Source of the DNA: Symbiodinium natans
Lineage: Eukaryota > Sar > Dinophyceae > Suessiales > Symbiodiniaceae
Reading direction: 5' to 3'
DNA: 64,000 nucleotides
Assembly (NCBI GenBank): GCA_905221605.1
Contig: CAJNDS010001924.1
Location: 82,001-146,000, forward strand
Part shown: positions 39,146 to 49,789 of the stretch, one piece after another
How the letters are laid out: every line of letters starts with the position of its first letter
Position numbering within the stretch: the first letter of the stretch is position 1
The notes under the pieces: generated by a model
Seen by the model: only the letters and a program-made list of their open reading frames with translations
Databases searched by the model: none
Told to the model about the DNA's origin: nothing
Position numbers and translations under genes: made by a program

Positions 39146-41492
39146 ATGGGTGGAAGGGCTTGCTGCAAGTACTGCTGCCTCTTCTTCCCGCCGATCTTGG
39201 TCGCACTGTACTTAGGTGGCTGGAAGGATCAACCCCCGTGGCTCGCCGGGTGTCAAGGTACGGGTGCCCCTCGTTGGCTTAGGGCTTAGGGCTTAGGGCT
39301 TAGGCTGAGAATACGGTACCCCCAACTTGAAAGAACTATGCGGGCTTGGCATTCTCTGATACCCATAGAGCCTATCAAAGCTACGTACATTCTGCACGCA
39401 GCTTTCCGCGGATGACCGTGGCTGACCCCCGGAAGAACCCTAAACTCTAAACATCACTCCAAACCCCAAGCCTATGATAGGGTTCGGGGCTTAGTCTTTA
39501 GGGGCGCAATCAAGGGCAGAGCGAATGAAAGCAATGCAGAAACCGTCAATATTGGATCACTTGCATCTCGCAGTGGCGTAAGTGCTGAGAAGGCAGGCAA
39601 AAGACCCTGTAAAACACACAGGACCTCCTGCAAAATACCCCTTGCTTTTGGCTTCTTCCCGCCTCCCTGACAGTGAGGTTTGTCCGAGTGGTGGGGAAGA
39701 CGCCCTTCGCGTGGCCTGAAAATTATGAGGCCTTTACCCTCACGGACAGACAGCGTGAAGAATTCTTTAGAGACTTGGTAGCCCAATGGGTTCAATGGTA
39801 CCTTTTCCCCTTTACAAGTAAGAAATAAGCAGCCCTCAGAAGGATGTCATTGTTGCAAGTGTTTGCGGCTCTACCAAGGAGATGGTGCTACGCTTCTCAA
39901 AGGGGTCCTGAAACCTACAGTCATCAAGGAACTTCACAAGATTATTTCGCCTATTCCTCGGACGGATCCTCAGCACACCGGTAACCTGTGGATGTTGCAT
40001 GACGAGCTGTTGGACTTCTATCTCCATGGGCCACTGGCAGACATTGCAAGGCAGCTTTTTGAGAGCCCGCAAGCGGTGACTGCTCATCTACCTCCAAGCG
40101 CACAGATCCAGAGGGATTTCTTCAACATCAGAAATGGAGATTCCACCAACGGATGGCACATCGATCGCACTGAATGTCAACGTGGTGACCAGCCCTCCAA
40201 ATTTCTTTCTACGGCCTTGGCAAGACTGGCAGTGCCCCTGATTTTGGAGGGTGGTGTAAGAGGCACACAGATTATCAACCAGAGCAAGTATGCTGCCGCC
40301 ATGTCTGAAAAAGACCGGGAAGCCTACTTTGCAGGCAAAGCCATGTACAGAAAAGAAGGTCGTTTTGAGGACTGGATGGGCTGGGACACGAACACGAGCC
40401 TGCCGGTACTTCCAGGAGTTACACTGACTGAAGACATGATCATGGAACCGTGGATGGAACCTCGGTAGTCCTGCTTGCTGTTTACATTGCTTGTTCTTGG
40501 TCGCAGTTAAAGCGGATCCTGTTGAGGATTAAGTTTTGAGCCCTCAGCCTAAGCCCAACAAAAGCCGTGAATTCCCCTATACCCCAAACACCTTAAACCC
40601 GACACTTCCCAGTGCCCTATAAGCCCTAAACCCTGCAACCCTATATACAGCCACCCTGCAACCCTAAACCCTAGACCCTAAACCCCTATATACGGCCAGC
40701 GAAGTGCCACCCCAAGGAACCAGGAGACGTCGTCGTCTTCAACACCTGTCTTTGGCATCGTAGTCCTCCATGGACTGGTCCTGAGCCGGAGATTCTAAGC
40801 AGGACCTTGGGAGATTTTGGTGGTTTAGGGTTGAGGGTCTAGGGTTTAGGGAACCCTCAGCCCCTAAACCTCAAACAGTGACAACTTTTCAGAAGCCTGA
40901 AGCCAAGTAAGGCTTGGCTTACATCCGACTTTTGCGCCATCCACTCATGTCAACCATGATCCGCCCGCCTACACCGATCCCATGGGCACCTGGCACCTCG
41001 GACTTTGAGGTTTAGGGTTTAGGGTTTAGGGTTTAGGGTTTAGGGTTTAGGTTTCAGGGTTTAACGTTCTCAGGGTTCTCAGGCTTCTCCCTGGGTTTAG
41101 GGTGTGTAGGGTTTAGCATTCTCAGGGTTTAGTGTTCAGGATTTTCAGTAGGGTTTAGGGTTCTCAGGGTCCAAAATCAGGGTTTAGGGCCACGTGTTTT
41201 TGGGGTCCTTATTTCCAAATTTTCTTTAAACTCCCCTATGTTGTTGGAAAGTTGCAACCCCCCCCCCCCCCCCCCCCCCCCCCCCAGGTGCTTAAATGAC
41301 GACTTTGCCCACCAAGCGATCGGCGAGGGACCGAGTCCATGCTTTCCGCACGCCTACCCCGAAGAGAAGAGGCCGAAGAATGGCTCGACCTTGACCTTGC
41401 AACGAAGGCCCATGGCCCTCCCAAGGCATCTCCTCATCAGCTTCCTGGGAGTTCGTTTCAGAGACCAACTACGGAAGGTTTTCTACCGCTGA
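39146..41492 (+). CDS. Phytanoyl-CoA-dioxygenase-like (Fe(II)/2-oxoglutarate) protein with N-terminal membrane anchor
   Basis: Exon 1 39146-39257 (MGGRACCKYCCLFFPPILVA, a hydrophobic anchor). Exon 2 39674-39769 (LTDRQREEFFR). Exon 3 39879-40456 (DGATLLKGVL; RDFFNIRNGD; WHIDRTE with the metal-binding H-x-D). Exon 4 40717-40819 (EPGDVVVFNTCLWHRSPPW with the distal His). Exon 5 40908-41000 (HVNHDPPAYTDPM). Probable last exon 41288-41492, whose joining phase is not solved. The first four introns keep the frame: GT-AG, GA-AG, GA-AG, GT-AG. The two GA introns are transposon-like insertions. PhyH family enzymes hydroxylate small molecules using iron, oxygen and 2-oxoglutarate. The 2-oxoglutarate-binding Arg is expected in exon 4 (LSRTLG). 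The substrate is unknown. Estimated length about 395 residues. Confidence 0.75.
39774..39878. mobile_element. Introner-like element forming a GA-AG intron
   Basis: CTTGGTAG...CTACCAAG, 105 bp, flanked by perfect GAGA duplications (39770-39773 and 39879-39882). The intron 39770-39878 equals the first duplicate plus the element. Removing it joins TTTA to GAGATGG and gives FFRDGATLL, the expected start of a PhyH domain. Confidence 0.8.
40461..40716. mobile_element. Introner-like element forming a GA-AG intron
   Basis: It begins CTCGGTAGTCC and ends CACCCCAAG, 256 bp, flanked by GAAC duplications (40457-40460 and 40717-40720). The right inverted repeat is poorly kept. The centre contains CCCTAAA-type repeats, which may explain the greater length. 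Splicing joins GGATG to GAACCAGG and restores EPGDVVVF. Confidence 0.75.
41000..41100. repeat. TTTAGGG array
   Basis: Heptamers and TTTCAGGG variants in the last large intron of the PhyH-like gene. A C-run (41256-41285) precedes the acceptor at 41287. Confidence 0.9.
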
Positions 41493-41544
41493 AATGGGCA
41501 GTGGCATGCAGCCACTAGAGGCCTATGGTAAGAAGTAAGCTAAG

Positions 41545-41734
41545 GAGTTTTCGGTTTTTGGCGCATGGCTCGCGAAGAAGACTGCAAAGGTCGCGCGAGA
41601 GGGCGCAGAAGTTGTGATCACAGTTCCACAGTGGACTGCCTTAGCCTCCCCTCACGTGCTCATCGACGCGGAAAGCAAAAATGAAGACTGTTCTTTCCCA
41701 GCGGAAGCTCCCGTCGCGCAGCATTGACCCCATT
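41545..41734 (+). CDS. Possible coding segment downstream of the PhyH-like gene
   Basis: An open frame reads VFGAWLAKKTAKVAREGAEV, then TVPQWTALASPHVLID, with stop TGA at about 41732. A second frame is also open. It could be 3'-UTR or another exon. A small frame at 41770-41952 follows with no support. No TTTAGGG lies between 41.3 and 42.05 kb. Confidence 0.3.
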
Positions 41735-42054
41735 GGCCCAGCACTTGCTACTTGTAATGTGGTGAAGCAGTGAAGCATGGTAAGCCCAGCGACAAAGCAT
41801 CACACGCATCCATAGACAACTATTGTAGGTTTGCTGTTCATACTTGCAGGATGGCTGTTCATGTCGACCCTCAGTTTTTGTCTCTATGGCACGACCTTAC
41901 AGCTTACATGATGCCAACGCCCACAAGCCATCACATGGCCATGGATTGGTGATTGGTCCTTATTATACCATGCGTAGAATCTCCGACCGATAGGCCTGAT
42001 TAGACATGAGGAGATCACCCTTCCCGTGATGTGCCCGGCGAAGCTCTTGGTCCT

Positions 42055-42379
42055 AAACCCTAAACCCTAAACCCTAACCCTAAACCCTAAACCCTAAACC
42101 CTAAACCCTACACCCTACACCCTAAACCCTTAACCCTAAACCCTTAACCCTAAACCCTTAACCCTTAACCCTAAACCCTAAACCCTATACCCTAAACCCT
42201 AAACGCTAAACCCTAAACGCTAAACCCTAAACCCTAAACCCTAAACCCTAAACCCTAGACCCTAAACCCTAAACCCTAAACCCTAAACCCTAAACCCTAA
42301 ACCCTAAACCCTAAACCCTAAACCCTAAACCCTAAACCTAAACCTAAACCCTAAACCCTAAACCCTAAACCCTAAACCG
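42055..42379. repeat. Long CCCTAAA array
   Basis: About 45 heptamers with scattered CCCTACA, CCCTTAA and CGCTAAA variants. Confidence 0.95.
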
Positions 42380-42694
42380 AAGTGAACACCAGAGCCCTGC
42401 AGCTTCACGGCGGATGCGCCCAGACAACCCCATGAACTTATGCCCTATCAACCCTGACCCGCCCTAAACCCTAGGCCCTGTTGGCCCCATTCCCTATACC
42501 CTGTTAAAGCCTCTTAAGCCTCGCAACCGGCAGCCCCTGTGCTCAAAGCCCCGTGCCTGCCATTCCTGGACTGTACAGGCTGCAGCGCTGCCATTCTTGT
42601 TTAGGGCTTAGGGTTTCGGGCCTAGCATTTTGGGATCTACTTACTTGGCGTGTCTTGGCAGGTCTTTTTTTGCATTTCAGACTTTTTTCTCTAT

Positions 42695-42778
42695 ATAAAT
42701 AGATAAATAAATCTATAAATAAATAAATGAATATATATATATATATATGTATGTATGTATATATATATATATGTATAG
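42695..42778. repeat. (TA)n / (TAAA)n / (TATG)n tract
   Basis: Compound AT microsatellite. Confidence 0.9.
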
Positions 42779-42933
42779 GGAGTACAAGAGTGCGTTTGCC
42801 AGCTTCAGGCTCCTGTGTTAGGGTTCTATCACGACAATCGTTGAGGGTTTGGGGCTTCTAGATCCTAAGACCCGAATACCATACAACCCTGTGCCCAAGA
42901 CAGCAGAAGCCCTAAACCCTAAACGGCCCTAAC

Positions 42934-43041
42934 ATAGGGGTCGGAATTAATACTAGTAGTATTCCCTTATGGTCCCTTTGTGAGTATACCACAATAACCC
43001 CCCCCCCCCAAACCCTGTTCTCATTATTCAGGCCCCTATAT
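42934..43041. mobile_element. Non-autonomous inverted-repeat element, family C
   Basis: ATAGGGGTCGGAATTAATAC at left and ATTATTCAGGCCCCTATA at right, with an internal C-run before AAACC in place of the CCCCCAAAACC of the other copies. Confidence 0.65.
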
Positions 43042-43179
43042 TCAGCCCCAAACCTAAAACCCCTGCAACCCATGTCGTGCCGCAGCTGAAGTCCTGAAAT
43101 CAAAGGCCGACGACACCCCAAGTCCCTAAGCTGTGGACCAGAGCTCCAAGCCATAAACTCTGAGCCCTACACCCTAAAC

Positions 43180-43260
43180 TCTAAACCCTAAACCCTAAAC
43201 CCTAAACCCTAAACCCTAAACCCTACACCCTAAACCCTAAACCCTAAACCATAACTCCAA
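43180..43260. repeat. CCCTAAA array
   Basis: About ten heptamers. A TTTAGGG block follows at 43439-43486. Confidence 0.9.
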
Positions 43261-43511
43261 GCCATTTGAATCCTCGCAATTACGGTTTTGAGGCTTCGTT
43301 TCCCCAACCCAGAATGTGTAGGGCTATGCCACAACAAGCCCGCCTAGACCCTAAACCCCTACCGCCTACCTCCCCAAACTGAAGCCCTGGCTCTAAACTC
43401 CCTGAACTCTAGACTTTAGGATTTCGGGGTTAAAATTTAGGGTTTAGGGTTTAGGGTTTAGGGTTTAGGGTTTAGGGTTTAGGGTCGGATCGCCAAAACC
43501 TCGCACAGACC

Positions 43512-44553
43512 ATGGCTCTCATTCTGACGTTGGCTCTGCTCCTCCCTGGAGCTCGAGGAGTTCATCTGTTGAGATTTAGGGTTTAGGGATTTCAGATCTA
43601 TGGATCCCGGAGTCTCCTAAACACTAAACCCTGCAAAGGACTTCGGTGTTCAGAGTTTGTGGGCTTCGGATTTCGGACTTCGGAGGAAGGGGAGATTTTA
43701 GGGCTCTTAGGGTATTTAGGGACATCTCATTGCGGCCGCGTACTCGGGCATGCCCGGGCATACCAGGGCCTACCCGGTCATACCCGGTCATACTCGGTCA
43801 TACTCGGTCATACCGTCCCGTGTCTTTTCGCAGTCGCTGTTTCCCGTCACAGTGGGATATCTAGTAGCCCTAAGCCCTTGGCAGGTTTGGAGACCTTCAG
43901 AGGCGGTCTTGCATTGACAGTTCACAGGTTTCTTCATTCCATAACCCTACAGGCGCCCATGGTCAATAAGGCCTATTGGGGTTTAGGGAAGCGGGTTTAG
44001 GGTTATGAGGGTTAGGGTATAAGGGTATGTTGGTTTAGGGTTTAAGGTAGGAATGTTTTTGGTTTAGGGGTCCTATGCTGCCTCTTGGGGGCTTTATGCG
44101 GACCATTCAGGCAACAACTTCAATTATTGATTCCCAATGTTATCCTCTACTGAGCTTGCAGTGCAAAGGACCCAAAATACAAGGAACATGGGCCTATATA
44201 CTCGGCTCCACTAAGGTTGCTGTAGTTGCTGTAAGACTTCTGACGACGTGGCGCTCTGGCGTGAGGTTCACAGTGGAGAGGAACAGGGCCAGAAGCGTTT
44301 CCGGGCTTTGGTATTTGCTTCGAGGTTGTATCCCGAAACCTGAAGCCCGAACGAGCCCTAAGCCTGATGGTCCCTCATCAGGGTTTAGGGTCCCTCAAAA
44401 CCCTAAACCCTAAATCCTAAACCCTAAACCCTAAACCCTAAAATCCCCTCAGACCAAGCACTGCTGGCGGGTGCAGGAGATGGGTGCATGATCACATCGA
44501 AGGCCGGGTGTTCAGTTACGACCTGGGGGTTGGCTTTGCAGGCGATCTTTCTG
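43512..44553 (+). CDS. 5' exons of a gene for a probable secreted protein
   Basis: Exon 1 (43512-43567) begins ATG three bases after CGCACAG, a possible spliced-leader acceptor, and encodes MALILTLALLLPGARGVHL, a typical signal peptide. Possible following exons: 43834-43863 after TCTTTTCGCAG, a short one near 43965 (APMVNKAYWG), a VRFTVERNRAR segment near 44270, and 44477-44553 after GGTGCAG (WVHDHIEGRVFSYDLGV, then GFAGDLS). The exon joins are not phase-proven and the family is unknown. Confidence 0.4.
43738..43800. repeat. 10-bp tandem repeats
   Basis: Six to seven copies of a CGGTCATACT/CGGGCATACC unit. Confidence 0.9.
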
Positions 44554-44699
44554 GTACACTAAAGAACGGCAGGGCCTTAATTAAACTATCATGGAGACCA
44601 CATACTGTTACGTACTGCACATATATATATATATACATATATACATACAAATGTGTATATGGTGGCCCCCCGGCCATGTACCTGCCATTCGGGCAGTAC

Positions 44700-44925
44700 T
44701 AACTGTTTCTTCAAGATTTCGAGTTTGGTGTACATCCGCGTACGATGAAGGACAGCTAGTGGGAGCCCCGCGAAAAACGGTGAAGGATCAGTTTAGAAAG
44801 GTTGGTTTTGCCAATGCTTTCCGAGATCGATCCTACGAAAACATTGGTAAAACCAATAACATCCAAGACGTCTGGGAAAATCATGGGATTTATTGGTTCT
44901 TCCCGATAGAAGGGCCGCACAATAT
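44700..44925. other. Unique stretch with nested hairpins
   Basis: TTGGTTTTGCCAATG (44802) is complementary at 14 of 15 positions to CATTGGTAAAACCAA (44843), and further inverted segments follow. A + frame is open throughout, but the palindromes suggest a small mobile element rather than a gene. Confidence 0.4.
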
Positions 44926-44935
44926 CCACACGCAC

Positions 44936-45035
44936 ACACTCTCTCTCTCTTTCTCTTTCTCTTTTTCTGTCTCTGTCTCTGTCTCTTTCTCTTTCTCTTT
45001 CTCTTTCTCTTTCTCTTTCTCTTTCTCTTTCTGTT
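44936..45035. repeat. CTTTCT/CTCT pyrimidine microsatellite
   Basis: About 100 bp of CT, CTTTCT and CTGT units. Confidence 0.95.
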
Positions 45036-45073
45036 TAGATATCTATGTAGATAGACAGCTTAGGATTCAGGGT

Positions 45074-45421
45074 CTAGGGTTTGATGGCCAGTAGTGCCCT
45101 CATTTGTGGCAAGGGATGCTCCCAAGCTGGGCGCCCGTGACAGAGCAGACCTCTGCCCTTGCTTATCTTGCTTGCCCTCTGTGCCCGGCCTGCCTGGCCC
45201 TTTTCGCACCTGACCTCTGCTTGGGCTCGTCGAGCTTCCTCTGGCCTCCGCTTGGGTCCGTCAAGCTTCTTGCGCATAGCTTGTAAAGTAGCACACGCTG
45301 CTACGGCCCGTCGGCAAGCATGGGGCTGGAGGTCTTGCGGGACGCCGGGGACTCCTGCAGGTGTCGGGGGTTCGCCTTGCTCTCTGCCTTCTGATGGTGG
45401 GGTGGACGCATCCTGCATCAC
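45074..45421 (-). CDS. Possible minus-strand coding segment
   Basis: 115 open codons in repeat-free DNA. They read EGREQGEPPTPAGVPGV, then MRKKLDGPKRRPEEARRAQA, with charged, lysine/arginine-rich composition. No domain recognised. It may be a retroelement or gene fragment, and plus frames are also partly open. Confidence 0.3.
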   Translation of the reverse strand: MMQDASTPPSEGREQGEPPTPAGVPGVPQDLQPHACRRAVAACATLQAMRKKLDGPKRRPEEARRAQAEVRCEKGQAGRAQRASKISKGRGLLCHGRPAWEHPLPQMRALLAIKP

Positions 45422-45938
45422 CGGGTGTCGGGCGCGAGACTCACAAACAGGTTGGACGCGGGGCTTTGGCCGTGCCGCATTTTGTTGGGCTTGTTCACAA
45501 GCAACGTCAGCCCCAAACCCTTAACCCAATGAGGTTTGAGGGTTGTACATGACTTCATTTGGCAAGGGAAAGCCCTTTGTAGAGACACCACTGGCAAGAC
45601 AGGTCGCCGTTCTAGTCTGGTGCAGTTAGGATTACCCTTACCCCTTATTCTTTAAACCCTAAACCCTAAACCCTAAACTCCTTGAAAGCCTAAACCAAAC
45701 AGAGAAATGCTCCAGAAAGGTGTGCCACAACTTCCCGGAGTTCAACAGGCGGGCTAAGCGGTTCAATTCAGGAGTCTTGGGGTGACCCTTTAAGGGTAAT
45801 AGGAGTTCAGGCCCGGGGGACAATTCCACCATAGTTGGTTCTTTCAACCCCCAACCCCCCGGCCCCCCAACCAAGGATGGTTTCTTTGGGACTTGGCATC
45901 TGCCAACACGCAGGGCTTCATGAGTCTCGAAGACAGGG

Positions 45939-46139
45939 GTGTTGGGGGGGTTGCGGTACGTAAAGCACTCCCCGTTCGCAGCAGTCGAACCGATGTACGA
46001 AAGATACGTTATCGATAGGGCAACAGGCTATTCCCAGGACTTGCCGCAAAAACCCAAGTCCCTATCTTTAGTTGCACTGATAACCCACTATAGGATTGAT
46101 ACACTGTTAAGGTGGAAAATCCCAAACCCCCAGCCGTAA
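45939..46139 (+). CDS. Possible coding segment
   Basis: An open frame reads YVKHSPFAAVEPMYERYVID, then RATGYSQDLPQKPK. There are no firm splice sites. Low third-position GC in its second half suggests only the first part could be exonic. Confidence 0.25.
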   Translation: MLGGLRYVKHSPFAAVEPMYERYVIDRATGYSQDLPQKPKSLSLVALITHYRIDTLLRWKIPNPQP

Positions 46140-46202
46140 ACCCTAAACCCACTTTCAGGGTTCTTTGGATCTTAAGAGGGCCTTGACACAAAAAAGTCTT
46201 CG

Positions 46203-46329
46203 GGTAGTTACATGGTCCCTTAATATGGGCCCTTAGATGGGAAACCCTGAGATGCCCTCTATATGCCCTATAGAAACCAGAAGGGACCATACTTCAGAAC
46301 CTTTTATCAGAAGGTAATGGGCCATGTTG
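46203..46329. mobile_element. Non-autonomous inverted-repeat element, family E
   Basis: GTAGTTACATGGTCCCTTAA at left and AGGTAATGGGCCATGTTGA at right. The termini are imperfect inverted repeats. It shares CATACTTCAGAACC with the copy at 36891. Confidence 0.6.
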
Positions 46330-46801
46330 AGGATCCCTTCGAGGGTCGTATATGCCCCTTTATCTACGCTACAAAAAACCTTAAAGGACCAGGCACCTGC
46401 CTTTAGATGTAAGCCCTCCGACCAGTGGCAGGACCCAGTTTCGAGACCAAATCGGCGAGGCGCCAGTTCGATCCCGTTGTGTCGAAACCCTAAACACCCC
46501 CTACCCGCACGCCCAGCGTAGCTGCATTGGGGCCTGTATCTTTGTCATAGTTGGGTAACATTTTACATTTTTAAGGGTACTTTAAATTTTTAATATTACC
46601 CCAACAATGAACAAGGTATGTTGTGGATACCCCAATTGTAGGCACACAAAGGACAGCTGAGGGAGGGTTCCGGTAAGCCCGGTCTCGAGACCCCAATCCC
46701 GAAAGCTCCTAAGCCCCAAAGCCCTAAGCCCTGAACCTTAAACCCGAAAGCCAGGACCTCTGCCCGACACCTCAATGCTACCATCGAAAGAAGTAAGCCC
46801 A

Positions 46802-46804
<3 letters not shown>

Positions 46805-46841
<37 letters not shown>
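46805..46841. repeat. (AG)n microsatellite
   Basis: About 17 AG units. Confidence 0.95.
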
Positions 46842-46843
<2 letters not shown>

Positions 46844-47096
46844 TTAAAACAAAACACAACAACCACAAGACCTGAGCAGTCTGAAGCCCGCGAATTTTGG
46901 AGGGAGGCCGGGGCTCCGGGTTCTGCGAGTTTAGGGTTCTGACTGTTCAGGGCTCTGAGGGCAACCCCAACAGGCGCAAACCATCCTCACGTAAACCCGA
47001 CAACTTAATCCCTAAACCCTACAACCTATATAAACCTTAAACCCTAAACCCTAAACCCTAAACCCTAAACTCTCCATAGACCTTATATACCCTGAG

Positions 47097-47171
47097 CTGG
47101 GAGGAGCACTTGGGCGCAGGCGCTGAGGCGGCCGCCTGCCTGCGGCGCGCGGAGGCCCTCTATCACCTCTA
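47097..47171 (+). CDS. Candidate exon, unidentified gene
   Basis: It follows ATACCCTGAG and reads WEEHLGAGAEAAACLRRAEA, then LYHL, with nearly all codons ending in G or C. Stop or donor near 47169. Confidence 0.4.
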
Positions 47172-47189
47172 GGGATTCGGATTTAGGAT

Positions 47190-47300
47190 TTAGGGTTTAG
47201 GGTTTAGGGTTTGGGGTTTAGGGTTTGGGGTTTAAGGTTTGGGGTTTAGGGTTTAGACCCTGAGGTCAAGGTTTAGGGTTAGAGTTCAGGGTTTGGGGTC
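47190..47300. repeat. TTTAGGG/TTTGGGG block
   Basis: Degenerate heptamers after the exon at 47097. From 47.3 to 47.95 kb there is unique DNA without a convincing exon. Confidence 0.8.
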
Positions 47301-47951
47301 TAGATTAGAGTGCTAGGTACTGTGTTGGCTCATTAACCCATTTTCTCTTAAGTGGTTAATAAACTCACTGTTTACTAGGATGATCCTTCCAACAAATGAA
47401 CATGATCATTTCGGATTTCACTATTCTTGGGCTCTAGGGTTAGGGTGTTTTAGACTTTAGGGCTCTACATAGGGTTTTAGGGGGTTTGGGAATTTGAGGT
47501 TTCTGGGTTTTGTGTGTTTGAGCTCAAGGTTCAAGTCTCTAGGCCAGGCTTCAGACCCTGCCCTGTGGTCACTGTGGTCCTGTACTGAAACCTTCGATCC
47601 TCAGCTTTCGCTGTTTTTTGATACATTTCGTAAATAGCTGAAGAAGCAGGTGCCACATTCGCGGCCCCTACAAGTCATGCGTGCAAGGGGTGCCATTCGC
47701 ACACCCATAGCACGAGGCAGATACAGGAAGCAACATTGAACCCCGAGCCCCAAGTCCAGCTCACCTTTTTGATCACTCAGGGAGACAAGGTAGGGTTTAG
47801 GCTTCTGTGGCAATGTCTAGGTGCATAAGAACATCGTCACAAACTGGAACCTCCCACCCCCAAAAACCCGTGGACCCTTCATACCTCAAATAGGAGGTAG
47901 TCGGGCTCTCTGCGCCTAAGCCCCAAACCTCGAAATCTACTCAAGCGTCAG

Positions 47952-48048
47952 GACTTTCACCACTGGTGCGGCAATGGCATGCAAGCTGGCGCCATGGTAG
48001 CAGCGACGTTCTCCCCAGAGGCAGCAGGAGACAACTTAGGCTTCCCAG
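47952..48048 (+). CDS. Candidate exon, unidentified gene
   Basis: It follows AAGCGTCAG and reads DFHHWCGNGMQAGAMVAATF, then SPEAAGDNLGFP, up to a GT donor (phase 1). Family unknown. Confidence 0.45.
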
Positions 48049-48466
48049 GTGTTTAGGGTTTCGTATGTTTAGTATACCTGAAACCCTAAGCCCTTATGGT
48101 TTGCAGGGTTTACAGGGTTCAGGGTTTAGGGTTTAAAGGGTTTAGGACTTAGGGAGGCCCTTCTTAATTCCCTGGCATGCCATGTTAAGTGGTAGGCATC
48201 AACTCAACCCCATTTGGAACACCTCGACCACAGCCCTCACAGCCCCAAATGCGCAAGACCCTACATCCTTCAGCTCTACCTACTGAGCCTTAACAAGCCC
48301 CAAACGCCCTAAATCCTAAACCCTTCAGAACCCTAAACCCCCTCAAGCCGGAGGGCTTTTTGTTAACTTAATCGGCCATTCAGGCCTTGCAAGTCGTTCA
48401 GGGTTTAGGGTTTAGGGTTTAGGGTTAGGGTTTAGGGTTTTGGGTTTTTTGAACACCTGGCGCCAG

Positions 48467-48523
48467 GGCATCTCACAAATCTACGATGCAGGCGCCGAGT
48501 TTTCTGCCACACGAGCTCTGCTG
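48467..48523 (+). CDS. Candidate exon, unidentified gene
   Basis: It follows GGCGCCAG and reads GISQIYDAGAEFSATRALL. The donor is a GT (GTTGTG) just after 48523. Its phase does not agree with the exon at 47952, so an exon may be missing. Confidence 0.4.
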
Positions 48524-48717
48524 ACTGTTGTGCCTTACTTGGGGTACTTCTATCCCCCAAATACCAAAGACGGTAATCCTCACAATTACTGAATACAGTC
48601 ACTATTTTCGGACCAACCCCCTCCCCCCCCCCCCCCCCCCCCACCTCGGACCTTTGGGGAGTGTAGGGGTGTATGGGGTGCATGGGGCCCTCAGGGTTAG
48701 GGCCATAAGCCCTCAAA

Positions 48718-48870
48718 AACCCTAAACCCTAAACCCTAAACCCCAAACCCTAAACCCTAAACCCTAAACCCTAAACCCTAAACCCTAAACCCTAAACCCT
48801 AAACCCTAAACCCTAAACCCTAAACCCTAAACCCTAAAACCCTAAACCCTCAACCCTCAACCCTCAACCC
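48718..48870. repeat. CCCTAAA array
   Basis: About 20 heptamers, ending in CCCTCAA variants. Confidence 0.95.
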
Positions 48871-49179
48871 AACCCTACCTTGCAGAAAGCAAAGCCACGC
48901 CGAAGCTCCCCCGATGGGCTCTGTCGGCCTCTCTTCTAGGGTTTAGGGTTTCGGGTTTAGGGTTTAGGGTTTAGGGGTTAGGAAGCCCAGGAGAAGCCTC
49001 CCAAAGAATGTGTGCTCGAGGTTCTTCATGCAGCCCTGCAATCTTAAACTCTACAGATCCCAAGCCTTGATTCACTAGGCTCCAAGTAATGGTGATTATT
49101 GACTAGGGTTCAGGAAGTAGGGACGTCTCCCTTGGGCTGTTTGAGAGATTCAGGGCCATGGCATTGAATCTTTCTGCAG

Positions 49180-49737
49180 CCTTTCCTCACCGAGTTGGGG
49201 CTGGAGGTCTAGATGATAAGGGTGCAAATGGTCCACAGGGTGTGAAGGGTTTGAAGGGTTTAATGGGTTAAAAGGGTTTAGGGTTTGGAGGGCAGGGTTT
49301 AGCACTTAGGGTTTAGGATTTAGTGTTCAGGGGAGCCTAACCCCCAAACTCCAAACCCGAAACCCTAATCAGTAACTTTGGCCAGGGGCCTGTTCGCCTG
49401 GATGGTCTCAGTTCGATGCCTTCTGCTACAAGTTCTTCCTTGACGCTTTGTTTTGAAGCCCTCGGCCCTCCGTTGCTGTTTGGGTTTGTAGGGTTTAGAG
49501 CCTCATGGTGGCCCAAGCCCTGAAACCCTAACCTCTTTGAAGGGCTTTAAGTGGTTGAGGGTGTCATACCAGCATTCAAGATTAAACCCCAGTGGACACT
49601 ATCCTGCGCCTCAAGAATAAACAGAAGCCGAGCCCTAAACCCTGAGCCCTACACTTGCCCTTCTCTTCTTGGACAGTTTCAGCTCTACAAGCATAAGGGT
49701 CGAGAGGTTGGTCGTAAATAGCGCCAACGGCCTAGGC
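49180..49737 (+). CDS. Three phase-linked exons, unidentified gene
   Basis: Exon 49180-49206 follows TCTTTCTGCAG. 49412-49449 follows GATGGTCTCAG. 49677-49737 follows TTGGACAG. All phases agree (0, 0, 2/1), giving PFLTELGLE + FDAFCYKFFLDALF + FSSTSIRVERLVVNSANGLG. Possible continuation at 49943-49983 (CASALPWRVPRV). The helical, cysteine-bearing product was not recognised. Confidence 0.5.
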
Positions 49738-49789
49738 GTTTGGATTTTTGTTTGCGGCTTCGGGTCGTTTCGGCTTCAGGGTTTCAGGG

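Noticed and set aside
41770-41952. Small open frame of 60 codons
   Set aside because: No splice signals, no motif, composition not distinct from surrounding non-coding DNA.
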